DNA of 53,338 nucleotides from Brooklawnia sp937867175 (GTDB taxonomy: Bacteria > Actinomycetota > Actinomycetes > Propionibacteriales > Propionibacteriaceae), in contig DAISIR010000017.1 in the NCBI GenBank assembly GCA_036821905.1, positions 1-53,338 on the forward strand, written 5' to 3'. The notes beneath the pieces are model-generated. The model did no database searches, was not told where the DNA came from, and was given only the letters and a program-made list of their open reading frames with translations. Shown one piece after another: positions 42,456 through 50,969 of this stretch; the stretch's first letter is position 1, and every line of letters starts with the position of its first letter. A program made the translations under genes and the position numbers.

Positions 42456-44024
42456 GTGGTTGAAATCTTGGTCGAGAATCCTCTGCTCGCTGTGATGCTG
42501 GTCATCGCCGCGGGTGCTGCCGTCGGACAAATCCCGTTCGGGCCGCTCCGGTTCGGGGCCGCGGGTGCGCTGTTCGTCGGGCTGGCCGTCGGCGTCCTTG
42601 ATCCCCGGATCGGCCAGTCACTGGGGATGCTGCAGGGGCTCGGGCTGGCGCTGTTCGTCTTCACCGTCGGGCTGGCCGCCGGATCGACGTTCCTGCGAGA
42701 CCTGCGGACGCAGTGGCCGCTGATGGCGCTGGGCATCTTGGTCCTGATCTTGGTCGCGCTCGTGAGCACGGTGGTCGGCAAGTTGGCCGGCGTGAGCGCC
42801 GCCGGCGTCGCCGGAGCCTACGCGGGTGCGCTCACCTCCACACCCGCGCTGGCCGCGGCGTCCCGGGCAGCGGACGGTGACCCCTTGGTGGCCGTCGGCT
42901 ACGCGCTCGCCTACCCGGTCGGGGTGGTGCTGGCGATCATCGTGGTCGCGCTGGGCATCGGACGCGAGTGGCCCGGCAAGCGCGACACGGCGTCCTTGGC
43001 CGGCGCCGGCATCGGCAGCCTGAGCGTGGTGGTCGAGCACCCGATGGCCCTCGACGAACTGCCGGGCTGGACCGATCAACAGATCAAACTGAGCTACCAC
43101 CGGCGCGACGCGCGGACGCGAGTGGTGCAGCCCGGCGAGCAGCTGGCCAAGGGCGACACGGTCTTGGTGGTGGGCCCCGAGGGCGCGGTCCAGAAAGCGG
43201 CCGAGGCGCTCGGCCGCCCCGCCCGGACGGCCCTGACCCATGACCGTGCCGATGTCGATTTCCGTCGCTTCCTGATCTCAAGCCCGCAGCTGGTGGGCAA
43301 GACGGTTCCGGAACTCAACTTCGCGGAGCAGTTCGGCGGGACGATCACCCGGATCAAGCGCGGCGACCTCGACATGGTCGCCGCCGACAGCCTCGTCCTG
43401 CAGCCGGGCGACCGGGTGCTCGCCGTCATGCCGCGCGAACGCATGGACGAGGCGGCCGCCTTCTTCGGCGACTCCGAGCGCAAGATCAGCGAGATCGACG
43501 CGCTGTCCTTCGCGCTGGGCCTGGCGGCCGGGCTGCTGCTCGGGCTGGTGAGCGTGCCGTTGCCCGGCGGCGGCAGCTTCTCGCTGGGGACGGCGGCCGG
43601 CCCCTTGGTGGCCGGCATGGTGCTGGGCGCGGTGCATCGCACCGGCCCGCTGCAGTGGGACCTGCCGCAGGCCGCCAACCTGACGATCCGCCAACTTGGG
43701 CTGCTGATCTTCCTGGCGGCGGTCGGCCTGGCCAACGGGCCCGCGTTCGCCGAATCCATGTTGACCCTGACCGGTCTGAAGCTCGGCTTGCTGGCCGCGG
43801 TGGTCGTGTTGGCCACGGCTGGCGCGTTCCTGCTGGGCGGGCGGCTGCTCGGGCTATCGGCACAACGCGTGATGGGCGCCTTTGCCGGGCTGATCGGCCA
43901 GCCCGCGATCCTGGCGTTCGCCACCACCCGGACCAACGATGAGCGGGTCGAGTCGGGCTATGCGGCACTGTTCGCAGTCGGGATCATCGCGAAGATCACG
44001 ATCGTGATCTTCATGGTGGGCTGA
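42456..44024 (+). CDS. AAE-family transporter with RCK_C (TrkA-C) domains
   Basis: A 522-aa transporter of the aspartate:alanine exchanger fold. Two membrane halves (residues 1-170 and 350-522, with GALTSTPALAAASRA and the mirrored GLIGQPAILAFA re-entrant-like motifs) flank two cytoplasmic TrkA-C ligand domains (about 185-270 and 275-345). The TrkA-C domains probably gate transport by binding a small ligand. The substrate is unknown; the family includes dicarboxylate and amino-acid exchangers. GTG start with GAAGGG upstream. Confidence 0.85.
   Translation: MVEILVENPLLAVMLVIAAGAAVGQIPFGPLRFGAAGALFVGLAVGVLDPRIGQSLGMLQGLGLALFVFTVGLAAGSTFLRDLRTQWPLMALGILVLILVALVSTVVGKLAGVSAAGVAGAYAGALTSTPALAAASRAADGDPLVAVGYALAYPVGVVLAIIVVALGIGREWPGKRDTASLAGAGIGSLSVVVEHPMALDELPGWTDQQIKLSYHRRDARTRVVQPGEQLAKGDTVLVVGPEGAVQKAAEALGRPARTALTHDRADVDFRRFLISSPQLVGKTVPELNFAEQFGGTITRIKRGDLDMVAADSLVLQPGDRVLAVMPRERMDEAAAFFGDSERKISEIDALSFALGLAAGLLLGLVSVPLPGGGSFSLGTAAGPLVAGMVLGAVHRTGPLQWDLPQAANLTIRQLGLLIFLAAVGLANGPAFAESMLTLTGLKLGLLAAVVVLATAGAFLLGGRLLGLSAQRVMGAFAGLIGQPAILAFATTRTNDERVESGYAALFAVGIIAKITIVIFMVG
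43991..44012. repeat. 22-bp perfect palindrome in the transporter 3' end
   Basis: GAAGATCACGA and its exact reverse complement, within codons for KITIVIF near the C-terminus. A 16-bp perfect palindrome CGCGACCGCGGTCGCG (44026-44041) follows the stop. Neither has a T run. Confidence 0.7.
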
Positions 44025-44093
44025 CCGCGACCGCGGTCGCGACCGGCTCGGTGACCGGGGCCGCCGGGCCAGGACGCCTGCGGCCCCCGTCGG

Positions 44094-44882
44094 CTAACCC
44101 CTGTTCGGAGCGACCGCGACCAATTCCTCCGGTAGGTGCAGCGCGTCCGGCAGCCGAGGCGGCACAAGCACTGCAACGCGTGCAGCGACTTTGGCCATCC
44201 GCTGGGCGTCGAGGTTGTTGGCCAGCATGGTCACGCTGAGCGCGGCCACTGCGACCCCATCGGCGAGGATCGGGACACCCAGGCACGCGATGCCGGGTTC
44301 GTTCTCTTCAAGCTCGGTCGCGTAGCCGCGCCGCCGGGCGTCCGCGACGGCCCGTCGCAGCAGGGCCGGGTCGTCCCCGGGGCCGACGAAGGCGTCCAGC
44401 TGGTCGTTCGGGACGCCCCGGTACGCCAAGATCGCCCGTCCGAGCGAGGTGGTCGCGGCGGGCACGTTGCGTCCGACCTGTGACCAGACCCGGATGGCCT
44501 TCTCAGGCTCAACCTTGTCGACATAGATGACGCGGTCACCGTTGAGGACGCCCAGGTGCACCAACTCGTCCAGGTCACGCGCCAGCACCAGCAGCGCCGG
44601 ATGCAACAGTTGGGCCAGCGAGGACGGCCCGAAGTAGGACGCACCCAGGCCGACCGCGGCCGGCCCCAGCCGGTAGCTGCCGTCGGCGTCCTGCGAGACG
44701 AAGCCGCGGGTGCGCATGGTGGCCAGCGCGCGGTAGGCGGTGGACTTGTTCATGCCCAGGTCGCGACACAGCGCGACCAGCGAGGTGCCCTCCGGCCCGG
44801 CCTGGGACAACGCGCCCAACAGTGCCAGCGCGCGGTCGATGGCCTCAACCGGTGCCGGGCCCTGAGCGTCGAGGGTAGTCAT
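44094..44882 (-). CDS. IclR-family transcriptional regulator
   Basis: A 262-aa regulator: N-terminal winged helix (AIDRALALLGAL...TSLVALCRDLGMNKSTAYRALATMRTRGFV) and the IclR effector domain (GRAILAYRGVPNDQL, GYATELEENEPGIACLGVPILADG). IclR proteins commonly sense sugar acids or aromatic acids; KdgR, a classic member, controls KDG metabolism. It is the last gene on the minus strand of the sugar-acid cluster, probably its regulator. ATG 44882 is used; the frame is open to 45080 but that is inside the upstream gene. Confidence 0.92.
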   Translation of the reverse strand: MTTLDAQGPAPVEAIDRALALLGALSQAGPEGTSLVALCRDLGMNKSTAYRALATMRTRGFVSQDADGSYRLGPAAVGLGASYFGPSSLAQLLHPALLVLARDLDELVHLGVLNGDRVIYVDKVEPEKAIRVWSQVGRNVPAATTSLGRAILAYRGVPNDQLDAFVGPGDDPALLRRAVADARRRGYATELEENEPGIACLGVPILADGVAVAALSVTMLANNLDAQRMAKVAARVAVLVPPRLPDALHLPEELVAVAPNRG

Positions 44883-44970
44883 GGGGTCAGTCTGCCACCT
44901 TCCACAGCAGGCGCCCGGCCACCGCCCGACGGACATCCGCTCGGTGGGGGCTTGGGCGCCGAGTTCGATG

Positions 44971-45807
44971 TCACAGCTGCGGTGCCACCAAGGACTCGTA
45001 GCGGGACCGCACCAAGGCCAGCGATTCGGCGATCGGCATCGCCCACAGATCGGCATTGAAGATCTCGGCCTCGACGTCACCGCAGTAGCCGGTGGCCGCG
45101 ACTGCCGTGGTCAGCTCGGTGAAGTCGATGTAGCCGTCGCCCATCACCCCGCGTGAGAGCAGCGGATCCGGCGCCAACGGCAGGTTCCAGTCCGAGACTT
45201 GGTAGCTGAGCAGCCGGTCGGCCGCCCCGATCGCCGCGATGGCGTCGAGCACCTGCGGATCCCACCAGATGTGGTAGCTGTCGACGACCACGCCCACCGA
45301 AGAGTGACCGGACGCCTCCGCCAGCCGCAGGGCGTTTTCCAGCGTGGAGATGACCGCCCGGTCGGCTGCGAACATCGGATGCATGGGTTCCAGTGCCAAG
45401 CGCACCCCGGCGTCCTGCGCGTAGGGCGCGAGCTCGGCGATGGTCTGCGGGATCGCGTCCCGGACGCGGCTGATCGACTGGCCTGGATCGAGCCCGCCCA
45501 CGACCATGACCAGCACGCTGGTGCCGAGCTGGTGGGCCTCGTCGATGGCGCGGCGATTGTCGTCCAACGCCGCCCGGCGTCCGGTGGGGGTGGGCGCCGT
45601 CAGGAAGCCGCCCCGGCACAGCGAACTGACGCGCAGCCCGGCACCCCGGACCAACCCGGCGGCCCGGCGGACGCCGATCTCGGCGATGTTCTGCCGCCAC
45701 AGGCCGACAGATTCGATGCCGGCGGCGGCGACTGCGCTGATGAACTGCTCGCAGGGGGTCGTCCGCATCGACCATTGGTTGATGGACAAGCGGTTCTGGG
45801 CTGCCAA
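44971..45807 (-). CDS. Sugar phosphate isomerase/epimerase-like TIM barrel
   Basis: A 278-aa xylose-isomerase-like TIM-barrel protein. Metal-site residues can be placed in LALEPMHPMF (Glu, His), VVDSYHIWWD (Asp, His) and the late DVEAEIFN (Glu). The family (AP-endonuclease 2 superfamily) includes IolE, hydroxypyruvate isomerase and 3-keto-sugar epimerases. TTG 45807 has AGGAGG 8 nt upstream. Between it and the upstream flavoprotein lies an inverted repeat that may affect expression of the distal genes. The substrate is unknown. Confidence 0.88.
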   Translation of the reverse strand: MAAQNRLSINQWSMRTTPCEQFISAVAAAGIESVGLWRQNIAEIGVRRAAGLVRGAGLRVSSLCRGGFLTAPTPTGRRAALDDNRRAIDEAHQLGTSVLVMVVGGLDPGQSISRVRDAIPQTIAELAPYAQDAGVRLALEPMHPMFAADRAVISTLENALRLAEASGHSSVGVVVDSYHIWWDPQVLDAIAAIGAADRLLSYQVSDWNLPLAPDPLLSRGVMGDGYIDFTELTTAVAATGYCGDVEAEIFNADLWAMPIAESLALVRSRYESLVAPQL

Positions 45808-45827
45808 TTCGGTCTCCTCCTCAACAA

Positions 45828-45868
45828 TGGGTGCAGAAAAGTATCGTCTGGGGGTTTGTGTGCACCCA
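45828..45868 (-). other. Intercistronic inverted repeat
   Basis: TGGGTGCA (45828-45835) and TGCACCCA (45861-45868), 25 nt apart, in the 70-bp gap between the flavoprotein and TIM-barrel genes. It could be an mRNA hairpin or an operator. No T run. Confidence 0.5.
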
Positions 45869-45876
45869 GTTCTTGC

Positions 45877-48015
45877 TCAGTGCACGTTGCGGTCGGCCAG
45901 GTAGCCCCGCCAGACCACCTCGAACGGCTCGTCTGGGTTGGGCAGCGGACGCACCGGGCGCCAGCGGCACTCGACGGCGGGCAATTCCTCGGCCGGGGCC
46001 GGCTGCGGGACGGGATCACTGCCCGCGTGGTGCGGGTCCGGCGGCTTGGCCCCGGGGCCGGGTCGCAGTGTGACGATCTGGGCCACACCATCGAGCGCGC
46101 CGTCGTCGGGGACGAACCGGAAACGTTCGTCGAGCCCGGCGTCGACAGGGTTGGCGTCGGCGTCCTGCCAGACCGGCAGCCCGCCGGCCGGGTCGGTGTA
46201 GAGCACCGAGCCGCGGCTGTGGCCACCGTGGGTGAGGTAGTCGGCCATCGCCGTCAGGTAGACGTACTGGGTGGTGACGAGGTCGCGCACCAGGAAGAGC
46301 CGGTCGACCGAGCGTCGGCTGCCGGCGTCGATCACCATCGACTCGTCGTAGCCGGCCAGCCGCGCCGCGGCCTGCTGGAGGGCGTCGGCCACCGAGGCGG
46401 TCGAGCGAACCAGGCCGGCTTGGGCGCTCATCAGTGCGCCCACCTCGAAGAGGGCCTGGCCGGTGTTGTCGTCGGCACCGGCGGTGAAGCGGCGGTGGGC
46501 GTCCGCCACCAGCTTCAGGGCGCCCAACACCACCGCCTTGGCGGCGTTGGTGAACAGCTGCTCGTCGGGCGGGCTCTGCGGGCCACGCCGGGCGATCCAC
46601 TCGGCCGCCCGGGTCGCCCCGACCTGCCCGGAGTTCAGCGCGGCGCCGCCCGGCCGGTAGACGCCGTGCGCACCCGCAGCCTCGCCCACCGGATACAGGC
46701 CTGACAAGGAGGAGCGCCACCAGGCGTCCACCTCGAGCCCGCCGTTGTTGTGCTGCGCGCAGACCGCGATCTCGAGCGGCTCAGCTGCCAGGTCGACCCG
46801 GGGGCCGCGCTCCAGGTAGAAATCGTAGGCGGCCTGGTTGAGCCGCTTCAGCCGCTCGACGGGCGGCGCGTCCGCGGGCACATCGGTCACCCCGGTGCGC
46901 CGCAGGTAGTCCTGGGCTTCGGCGCTGAGTCTGCTGATGTCGAAGTCGCCGCCGCCCGGGTTGGTGCGGAAGTCGAGCCAGACCCGGCGTCCGCGCAGCA
47001 CCGTCTCGCGGTAGACCAGCAGGTCGATCAGGGACGACCCGTCGGCCGCCTTGCGGGCGTCGAACGGCCACTGGTAGCCCTTCAGGAAGACCAGCGACGA
47101 CTGCACCGCGAGGTCGCCGATCGCCTCGGTCAGGAACTCGCGCTCGTCGCCACCGTCGGCGTCCGTACTGATGAATCGCGGCACCACCTGCAGGTAGCTG
47201 CCCGAGACGTTCCAGCGGGGGGCGACCGACGCCAGCCCGAACTGCCACTCGGTCAGGTTCTTGCCGGGAGCCCCGGCGCGCAGCGCGGCGCCGGTCGCAC
47301 CCCACTGGCCGTGCGGGTAGACCGAGTCCGCGTAGATGCCCGCCGGGCCGCCGGTCGCGTAGACCACGTTGGACGCCCGGATCAGTAGGAAGCGGGCGCC
47401 GGGCACGGTCGCGGCCTGCTCGGCGGCCTGCGTGGTCTTGTTCATCACCAGCAGGCCGATGACTCTGGGCTCGCCGGACGAGCGGTCGACCACCAGGTCG
47501 ATCACCCGGCAGCCCTCCATGATCGGCACCCCGGCCGCCCGCACCCGGTCCTCCAGGCGCTCGGTCATCGATTTGGACGTGTAGGGCCCGATCGAGGTGG
47601 CCCGCTCGCGCGGGTCGTGGTCGGTCTTGTAGCCGATGAACTGGCCGTAGCGGTCGGTGGGGAACGGCACGCCGACCTCGACCAGGTGCGCAAAGGCGCG
47701 GGCCGAATTGGCGGCCTCGGCGAGCGCGTTGTCGCCGTCCATCGCGCCGCCGGCGAACAGCGTGGCGGCCAGGTCGGCGACCGAGTCGGGGGCGTCGCCG
47801 CCGAGGCTCAGCTTGTAGTAGGTCTGCTTGTCGGAGCCGGCATTGCGGGACGCGCCTGCCCGGATCTTGTCGGCGATCACGACCAGGTCGGTGTGCCCGG
47901 CCGCCACCAGCCGGTCGGCGGCGCAATAGCCGGCCGAACCGGTGCCGACCACGACGGTGGTGGTGACGATGGTGGGAACCTGGTGGTCCTCGATCAGGGT
48001 GTCTGAGGTGATCAC
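45877..48015 (-). CDS. FAD-dependent oxidoreductase, FrdA/SdhA-like
   Basis: A 712-aa soluble flavoprotein. The FAD-binding GxGxxG is GTGSAG (24-29); residues RNAGSDKQTYYKL follow, and the C-terminal FAD/substrate region is AQHNNGGLEVDAWWRSSLSGLYPVGEAAGAHGVYRPGGAALNSGQVGATRAAEW. This is the fold of succinate dehydrogenase/fumarate reductase flavoproteins and aspartate oxidase, but HNNGG replaces the usual HYxxGG. No iron-sulfur or anchor subunit is adjacent. GTG 48015 has GAGGG upstream. In context it may oxidise or reduce a sugar-acid intermediate. Confidence 0.87.
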   Translation of the reverse strand: MITSDTLIEDHQVPTIVTTTVVVGTGSAGYCAADRLVAAGHTDLVVIADKIRAGASRNAGSDKQTYYKLSLGGDAPDSVADLAATLFAGGAMDGDNALAEAANSARAFAHLVEVGVPFPTDRYGQFIGYKTDHDPRERATSIGPYTSKSMTERLEDRVRAAGVPIMEGCRVIDLVVDRSSGEPRVIGLLVMNKTTQAAEQAATVPGARFLLIRASNVVYATGGPAGIYADSVYPHGQWGATGAALRAGAPGKNLTEWQFGLASVAPRWNVSGSYLQVVPRFISTDADGGDEREFLTEAIGDLAVQSSLVFLKGYQWPFDARKAADGSSLIDLLVYRETVLRGRRVWLDFRTNPGGGDFDISRLSAEAQDYLRRTGVTDVPADAPPVERLKRLNQAAYDFYLERGPRVDLAAEPLEIAVCAQHNNGGLEVDAWWRSSLSGLYPVGEAAGAHGVYRPGGAALNSGQVGATRAAEWIARRGPQSPPDEQLFTNAAKAVVLGALKLVADAHRRFTAGADDNTGQALFEVGALMSAQAGLVRSTASVADALQQAAARLAGYDESMVIDAGSRRSVDRLFLVRDLVTTQYVYLTAMADYLTHGGHSRGSVLYTDPAGGLPVWQDADANPVDAGLDERFRFVPDDGALDGVAQIVTLRPGPGAKPPDPHHAGSDPVPQPAPAEELPAVECRWRPVRPLPNPDEPFEVVWRGYLADRNVH

Positions 48016-48024
48016 TGTTGGCCC

Positions 48025-48810
48025 TCAGAGCCTGGGTAGGTGCATGCCGCCGTCGACGTGGATGATGTCGCCCGTCGAGTACGGCATATTGCCGCTGACC
48101 AGTGCGAAGACCGCGCCACCGACGTCGGCGGGCTGACCCCAACGCGGCACCGGGGTGAGGCCGTCGGCGATCGCCGCGGTGTATTTCTCGGCGTTGGCGG
48201 CGGTCATGTCGGTCAGGATCATGCCCGGGCGTACCTCGTAGACCACGATGCCCTCGGGTGCCAGCCGTGCGGCCCACAACTTGTTGGCCATGGTGCCCCC
48301 GGCCTTCGAGATGCAGTATTCACCGCGGTTGGTGGACACGATGTCGGACGAGATTGAGGTGACGTTGACGATGGTGCCGACGACCCTGTCGGTGGCCGGG
48401 TCGTGGTCGCCGCGCAACTTGATCATCTCGGCCGCGACCATCTGGGTGAGGAAGTAGGGCCCGCGCAGGTTGATGTCGAGGACGCGGTCGTAGCTCTCGG
48501 GGGTGGCGACCAGGATGTCGAGGCGCTCGATCGGGGCGACGCCGGCATTGTTCACCAGCGCGTCGACGCGTCCCCAGGCCTCGACGGTCTGGGTCAGGAA
48601 GCGCTTGTCGTCGGCGAGGTCGGCGACGCTGCCCTGGGTGTAGCGGACCGGGCCGAGGGCGCCCAGTTCGGTGAGCAGGGCCTCGTCTGCAGGACGTGTG
48701 GCCATGATCGCCACCGCCCAGCCCTCGCGCAGGAGTCGTTCGGTGATGCCGCGGCCGATGCCGCGGTTGCCGCCGGTGATCATGGCGACGGGCTGGTTGA
48801 TCCGGGTCAT
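48025..48810 (-). CDS. SDR-family oxidoreductase
   Basis: A 261-aa short-chain dehydrogenase: NAD(P)-binding GGNRGIGRG (13-21), NNAG, and the catalytic Ser (NVTSISSD), Tyr and Lys (YCISK, near 165). The C-terminus HVDGGMHLPR is standard. It is first of the minus operon SDR - flavoprotein - TIM barrel - IclR. It probably interconverts a keto and hydroxy form of a sugar acid; a KduD-like role is plausible but not provable. GAGG precedes ATG 48810. Confidence 0.9.
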   Translation of the reverse strand: MTRINQPVAMITGGNRGIGRGITERLLREGWAVAIMATRPADEALLTELGALGPVRYTQGSVADLADDKRFLTQTVEAWGRVDALVNNAGVAPIERLDILVATPESYDRVLDINLRGPYFLTQMVAAEMIKLRGDHDPATDRVVGTIVNVTSISSDIVSTNRGEYCISKAGGTMANKLWAARLAPEGIVVYEVRPGMILTDMTAANAEKYTAAIADGLTPVPRWGQPADVGGAVFALVSGNMPYSTGDIIHVDGGMHLPRL

Positions 48811-48945
48811 CGGGTGCCTCTCAGGTTGGCGTGCCTTGGCTGGCGAAGTAGTTGCGGCTACCGATCTCGCGTCAGCGGGACGCTGTCGCGGCGGCGCACT
48901 GCGGGGTCTGGCGGACGCGTCCGGGGTGGTTGGTGGAACCGCTTT

Positions 48946-48959
48946 GGAAAGCGCTTACC
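48946..48959. promoter_or_regulatory. Possible LacI-type operator
   Basis: GGAAAGC-GCTTACC, a near-perfect palindrome (6 of 7) centred on CG, typical of LacI/GalR regulators. It lies in the shared divergent region of the sugar-acid cluster. No LacI gene is in the window. Confidence 0.5.
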
Positions 48960-49007
48960 GACAAGCCTAGGCGATTGCCCGGCGTCGCGGCAAGCTTGGC
49001 GGAAATC

Positions 49008-49016
49008 TGGTAATAT
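49008..49016 (+). promoter_or_regulatory. Extended -10 promoter of eda-kdgK
   Basis: TGGTAATAT, an extended -10 (TGn-TAATAT). No clear -35 box. The start would be about 57 nt before the eda ATG. Confidence 0.55.
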
Positions 49017-49055
49017 TGTTTCAACACCCGATCCATGAGTTTCGTAGAGTGAAAC
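49016..49055 (+). promoter_or_regulatory. Possible IclR-type operator sites before eda
   Basis: GTTTC-N7-GAAAC (49039-49055) is a palindrome, and TTGTTTCAA (49016-49024) is a further half-site overlapping the -10/start. GTTTCA/TGAAAC elements occur in IclR operators. Binding would block eda-kdgK transcription. Confidence 0.45.
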
Positions 49056-49079
49056 CTTGATCAATCTCGAGGAGTGCTG

Positions 49080-49724
49080 ATGAGCGTCACACTGGCCGAC
49101 GTAACCCGTTATCGCATCGTCCCTGTAGTGGTCGTCAACGACGTCGCGAATGCGGCCGGACTGGGTGCTGCCCTGGTCGCCGGCGGCCTGCCGGTCGCCG
49201 AGGTCACCTTCCGCACCGCCGCCGCGGCCGACACGATCAAGATCCTGGCAGAGCGCGGCGACATCACCGTGGGTGCCGGCACCGTGCGCAGTGTCGCCCA
49301 GGTCGACCAAGCCGTGGACGCCGGCGCGACCTTCATCGTGAGCCCGGGCCTGCGCGCCGACATCGTGCTGCGCGCCCAAGAGGCCGGTGTCCCGGTGCTG
49401 CCGGGTGCGGTGACCCCGAGCGAGATCCTGCAGGCCGAGGAGTTGGGCCTCAAGTCCGTCAAGTTCTTCCCCGCCAACGTCTACGGGGGTGCAGCCGCGC
49501 TCAAGAGCCTGTCCGCACCCTTCGGCGACATCTCGTTCATCCCCACCGGCGGGGTGAGTGCTGCGAACCTGGCCGAGTTCCTCGTCCTGCCCTGCGTCCC
49601 GGCCATCGGCGGGTCGTGGATGGTGCCGGCCAAAGCCGTCGACAACGGCGAATTTGACAAGGTGGAGACCCTCACCCGCGACGCCATGTCACTGGTCGCC
49701 GAACTGACCGGAGGACACAACTGA
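49080..49724 (+). CDS. eda: KDPG/KHG aldolase
   Basis: A 214-aa class-I aldolase splitting 2-keto-3-deoxy-6-phosphogluconate to pyruvate and glyceraldehyde 3-phosphate. The catalytic Glu is in AEVTFR (Glu41), the Schiff-base Lys in SVKFFPA (Lys128), and the phosphate loop in IPTGGV. ATG 49080 has GAGGAG 5 nt upstream. Its stop overlaps the kdgK ATG (TGATG), tying the two steps of the lower sugar-acid pathway together. Confidence 0.94.
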   Translation: MSVTLADVTRYRIVPVVVVNDVANAAGLGAALVAGGLPVAEVTFRTAAAADTIKILAERGDITVGAGTVRSVAQVDQAVDAGATFIVSPGLRADIVLRAQEAGVPVLPGAVTPSEILQAEELGLKSVKFFPANVYGGAAALKSLSAPFGDISFIPTGGVSAANLAEFLVLPCVPAIGGSWMVPAKAVDNGEFDKVETLTRDAMSLVAELTGGHN

Positions 49725-50830
49725 TGGCCGTCGAACTGGGCCTCAAGAAGGCCGAAGACTGCCACTGGGACGCGCTCAGCCTGGGTGAGATCATGCTCCG
49801 GCTCGATCCGGGCGAAGGTCGCATCCGCACCACCCGGCACTTCGCCGCTTGGGAAGGCGGCGGCGAGTACAACGTCGTCCGCGGCCTGCGCAAGGTCTTC
49901 GGCATGCGAACCGGTGCGATCACCGCGCTGGTCGACAACGAGGTGGGTCACCTCGTCGAGGACTTCATGATGCAAGGTGGCGTCGACACCTCGCTGATCA
50001 ACTGGGTCGCCAACGACGGCGTGGGACGCACCGCCCGTAACGGTCTCAACTTCGTTGAGCGCGGCTACGGCGTCCGCGGCTCGGTGGGGGCATCCGACCG
50101 CGGCCACACTGCGATCAGCCAGGCCAAGGCGTCCGACTGGGACCTTGACGAGATCTTCAACGTCCAGGGCGCACGCTGGCTGCACACCGGTGGTATCTAT
50201 GCGGCGCTGTCGGAGACCACGGCGCAGGCCGTCATCGACGTCTGCAAGGCCGCCAAGCAGTCCGGCACGTTGATCAGTTACGACCTCAACTACCGGCCCA
50301 GCCTGTGGAAGTCGATCGGCGGTCAGGCGAAGGCGCAAGAGGTCAACCGGGCCGTGGCTCCCTACATCGACGTGATGATCGGCAACGAGGAGGACTTCAC
50401 CGCCGCGCTCGGTTTCGAGATCGAGGGCGTCGACGAGAACCTCACCGTGCTGCCGCTCGACAGCTTCAAGGCCATGGTGGAGCGGGTCGCCGAGGCGTAC
50501 CCGAACCTCAAGGTAATCGGCACCACGATGCGTGGGGTGAAGTCGGCGACCATCAACGACTGGTCGGCGATCGCCTGGTCGAAGCAGGACGGCGTGGTCA
50601 AGGCCGCCCAGCGCGATGATCTGATGATCTTCGACCGGGTCGGCGGTGGAGACTCGTTCGCGTCCGGTCTGGTCTACGGCCTGATGAGCGGCGCCGATCT
50701 GGAGACCGCGGTCAACTACGGCGCAGCCCACGGCGCGCTGGCGATGACTACCCCGGGCGACACCTCGATGGCCACCATGGCGGAGGTCAAGAAGTTGGCC
50801 GGCGGCGGGTCGGCCCGCGTCGACCGCTGA
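49724..50830 (+). CDS. kdgK: PfkB-family sugar kinase, probable 2-keto-3-deoxygluconate kinase
   Basis: A 368-aa ribokinase-family kinase. The N-terminal GGGEYNVVRGLRKVFGMRTGAITALV is the PfkB signature 1, and VGGGDSFASGLVYGL holds the catalytic Asp and anion hole. LNYRPSLW is the conserved middle motif. Coupling to eda argues for KDG phosphorylation to KDPG. The protein is longer than the usual 310 aa because of an insert around 90-130. Other PfkB sugars cannot be excluded. Confidence 0.88.
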   Translation: MAVELGLKKAEDCHWDALSLGEIMLRLDPGEGRIRTTRHFAAWEGGGEYNVVRGLRKVFGMRTGAITALVDNEVGHLVEDFMMQGGVDTSLINWVANDGVGRTARNGLNFVERGYGVRGSVGASDRGHTAISQAKASDWDLDEIFNVQGARWLHTGGIYAALSETTAQAVIDVCKAAKQSGTLISYDLNYRPSLWKSIGGQAKAQEVNRAVAPYIDVMIGNEEDFTAALGFEIEGVDENLTVLPLDSFKAMVERVAEAYPNLKVIGTTMRGVKSATINDWSAIAWSKQDGVVKAAQRDDLMIFDRVGGGDSFASGLVYGLMSGADLETAVNYGAAHGALAMTTPGDTSMATMAEVKKLAGGGSARVDR

Positions 50831-50844
50831 CACGTTCGGACGCG

Positions 50845-50880
50845 ACGGCGCCTCATCTGCGCGGATGAGGCGCCGTTTGT
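50845..50880 (+). terminator. Terminator after kdgK
   Basis: Perfect 13-bp stem (50845-50857 with 50864-50876), 6-nt loop, then TTTGT. Confidence 0.85.
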
Positions 50881-50934
50881 GTGCGCGATGGCCCATCGAG
50901 GCTGAATCGTGCGACGCTGGGCAGTCCGAGTGTC

Positions 50935-50962
50935 TTGTGTGAATACCCCCTAGGGGTATCAT
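50935..50962 (+). promoter_or_regulatory. Promoter of copper ATPase gene
   Basis: -35 TTGTGT (50935-50940), 16-bp spacer, -10 TATCAT (50957-50962). The start would fall at or next to the ATG at 50970, so the transcript is probably leaderless. Confidence 0.6.
50943..50959. promoter_or_regulatory. CsoR-like copper operator
   Basis: ATACCCCCTAGGGGTAT, a near-perfect palindrome of the type recognised by CsoR/RcnR-family copper sensors, sits over the spacer and -10 box. No csoR gene is in the window. Confidence 0.75.
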
Positions 50963-50969
50963 TCTTGTC

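Noticed and set aside
44883..45080. Longer iclR start at 45080
   Set aside because: It would overlap the TIM-barrel gene and adds residues unlike the IclR family; the winged helix starts after ATG 44882.
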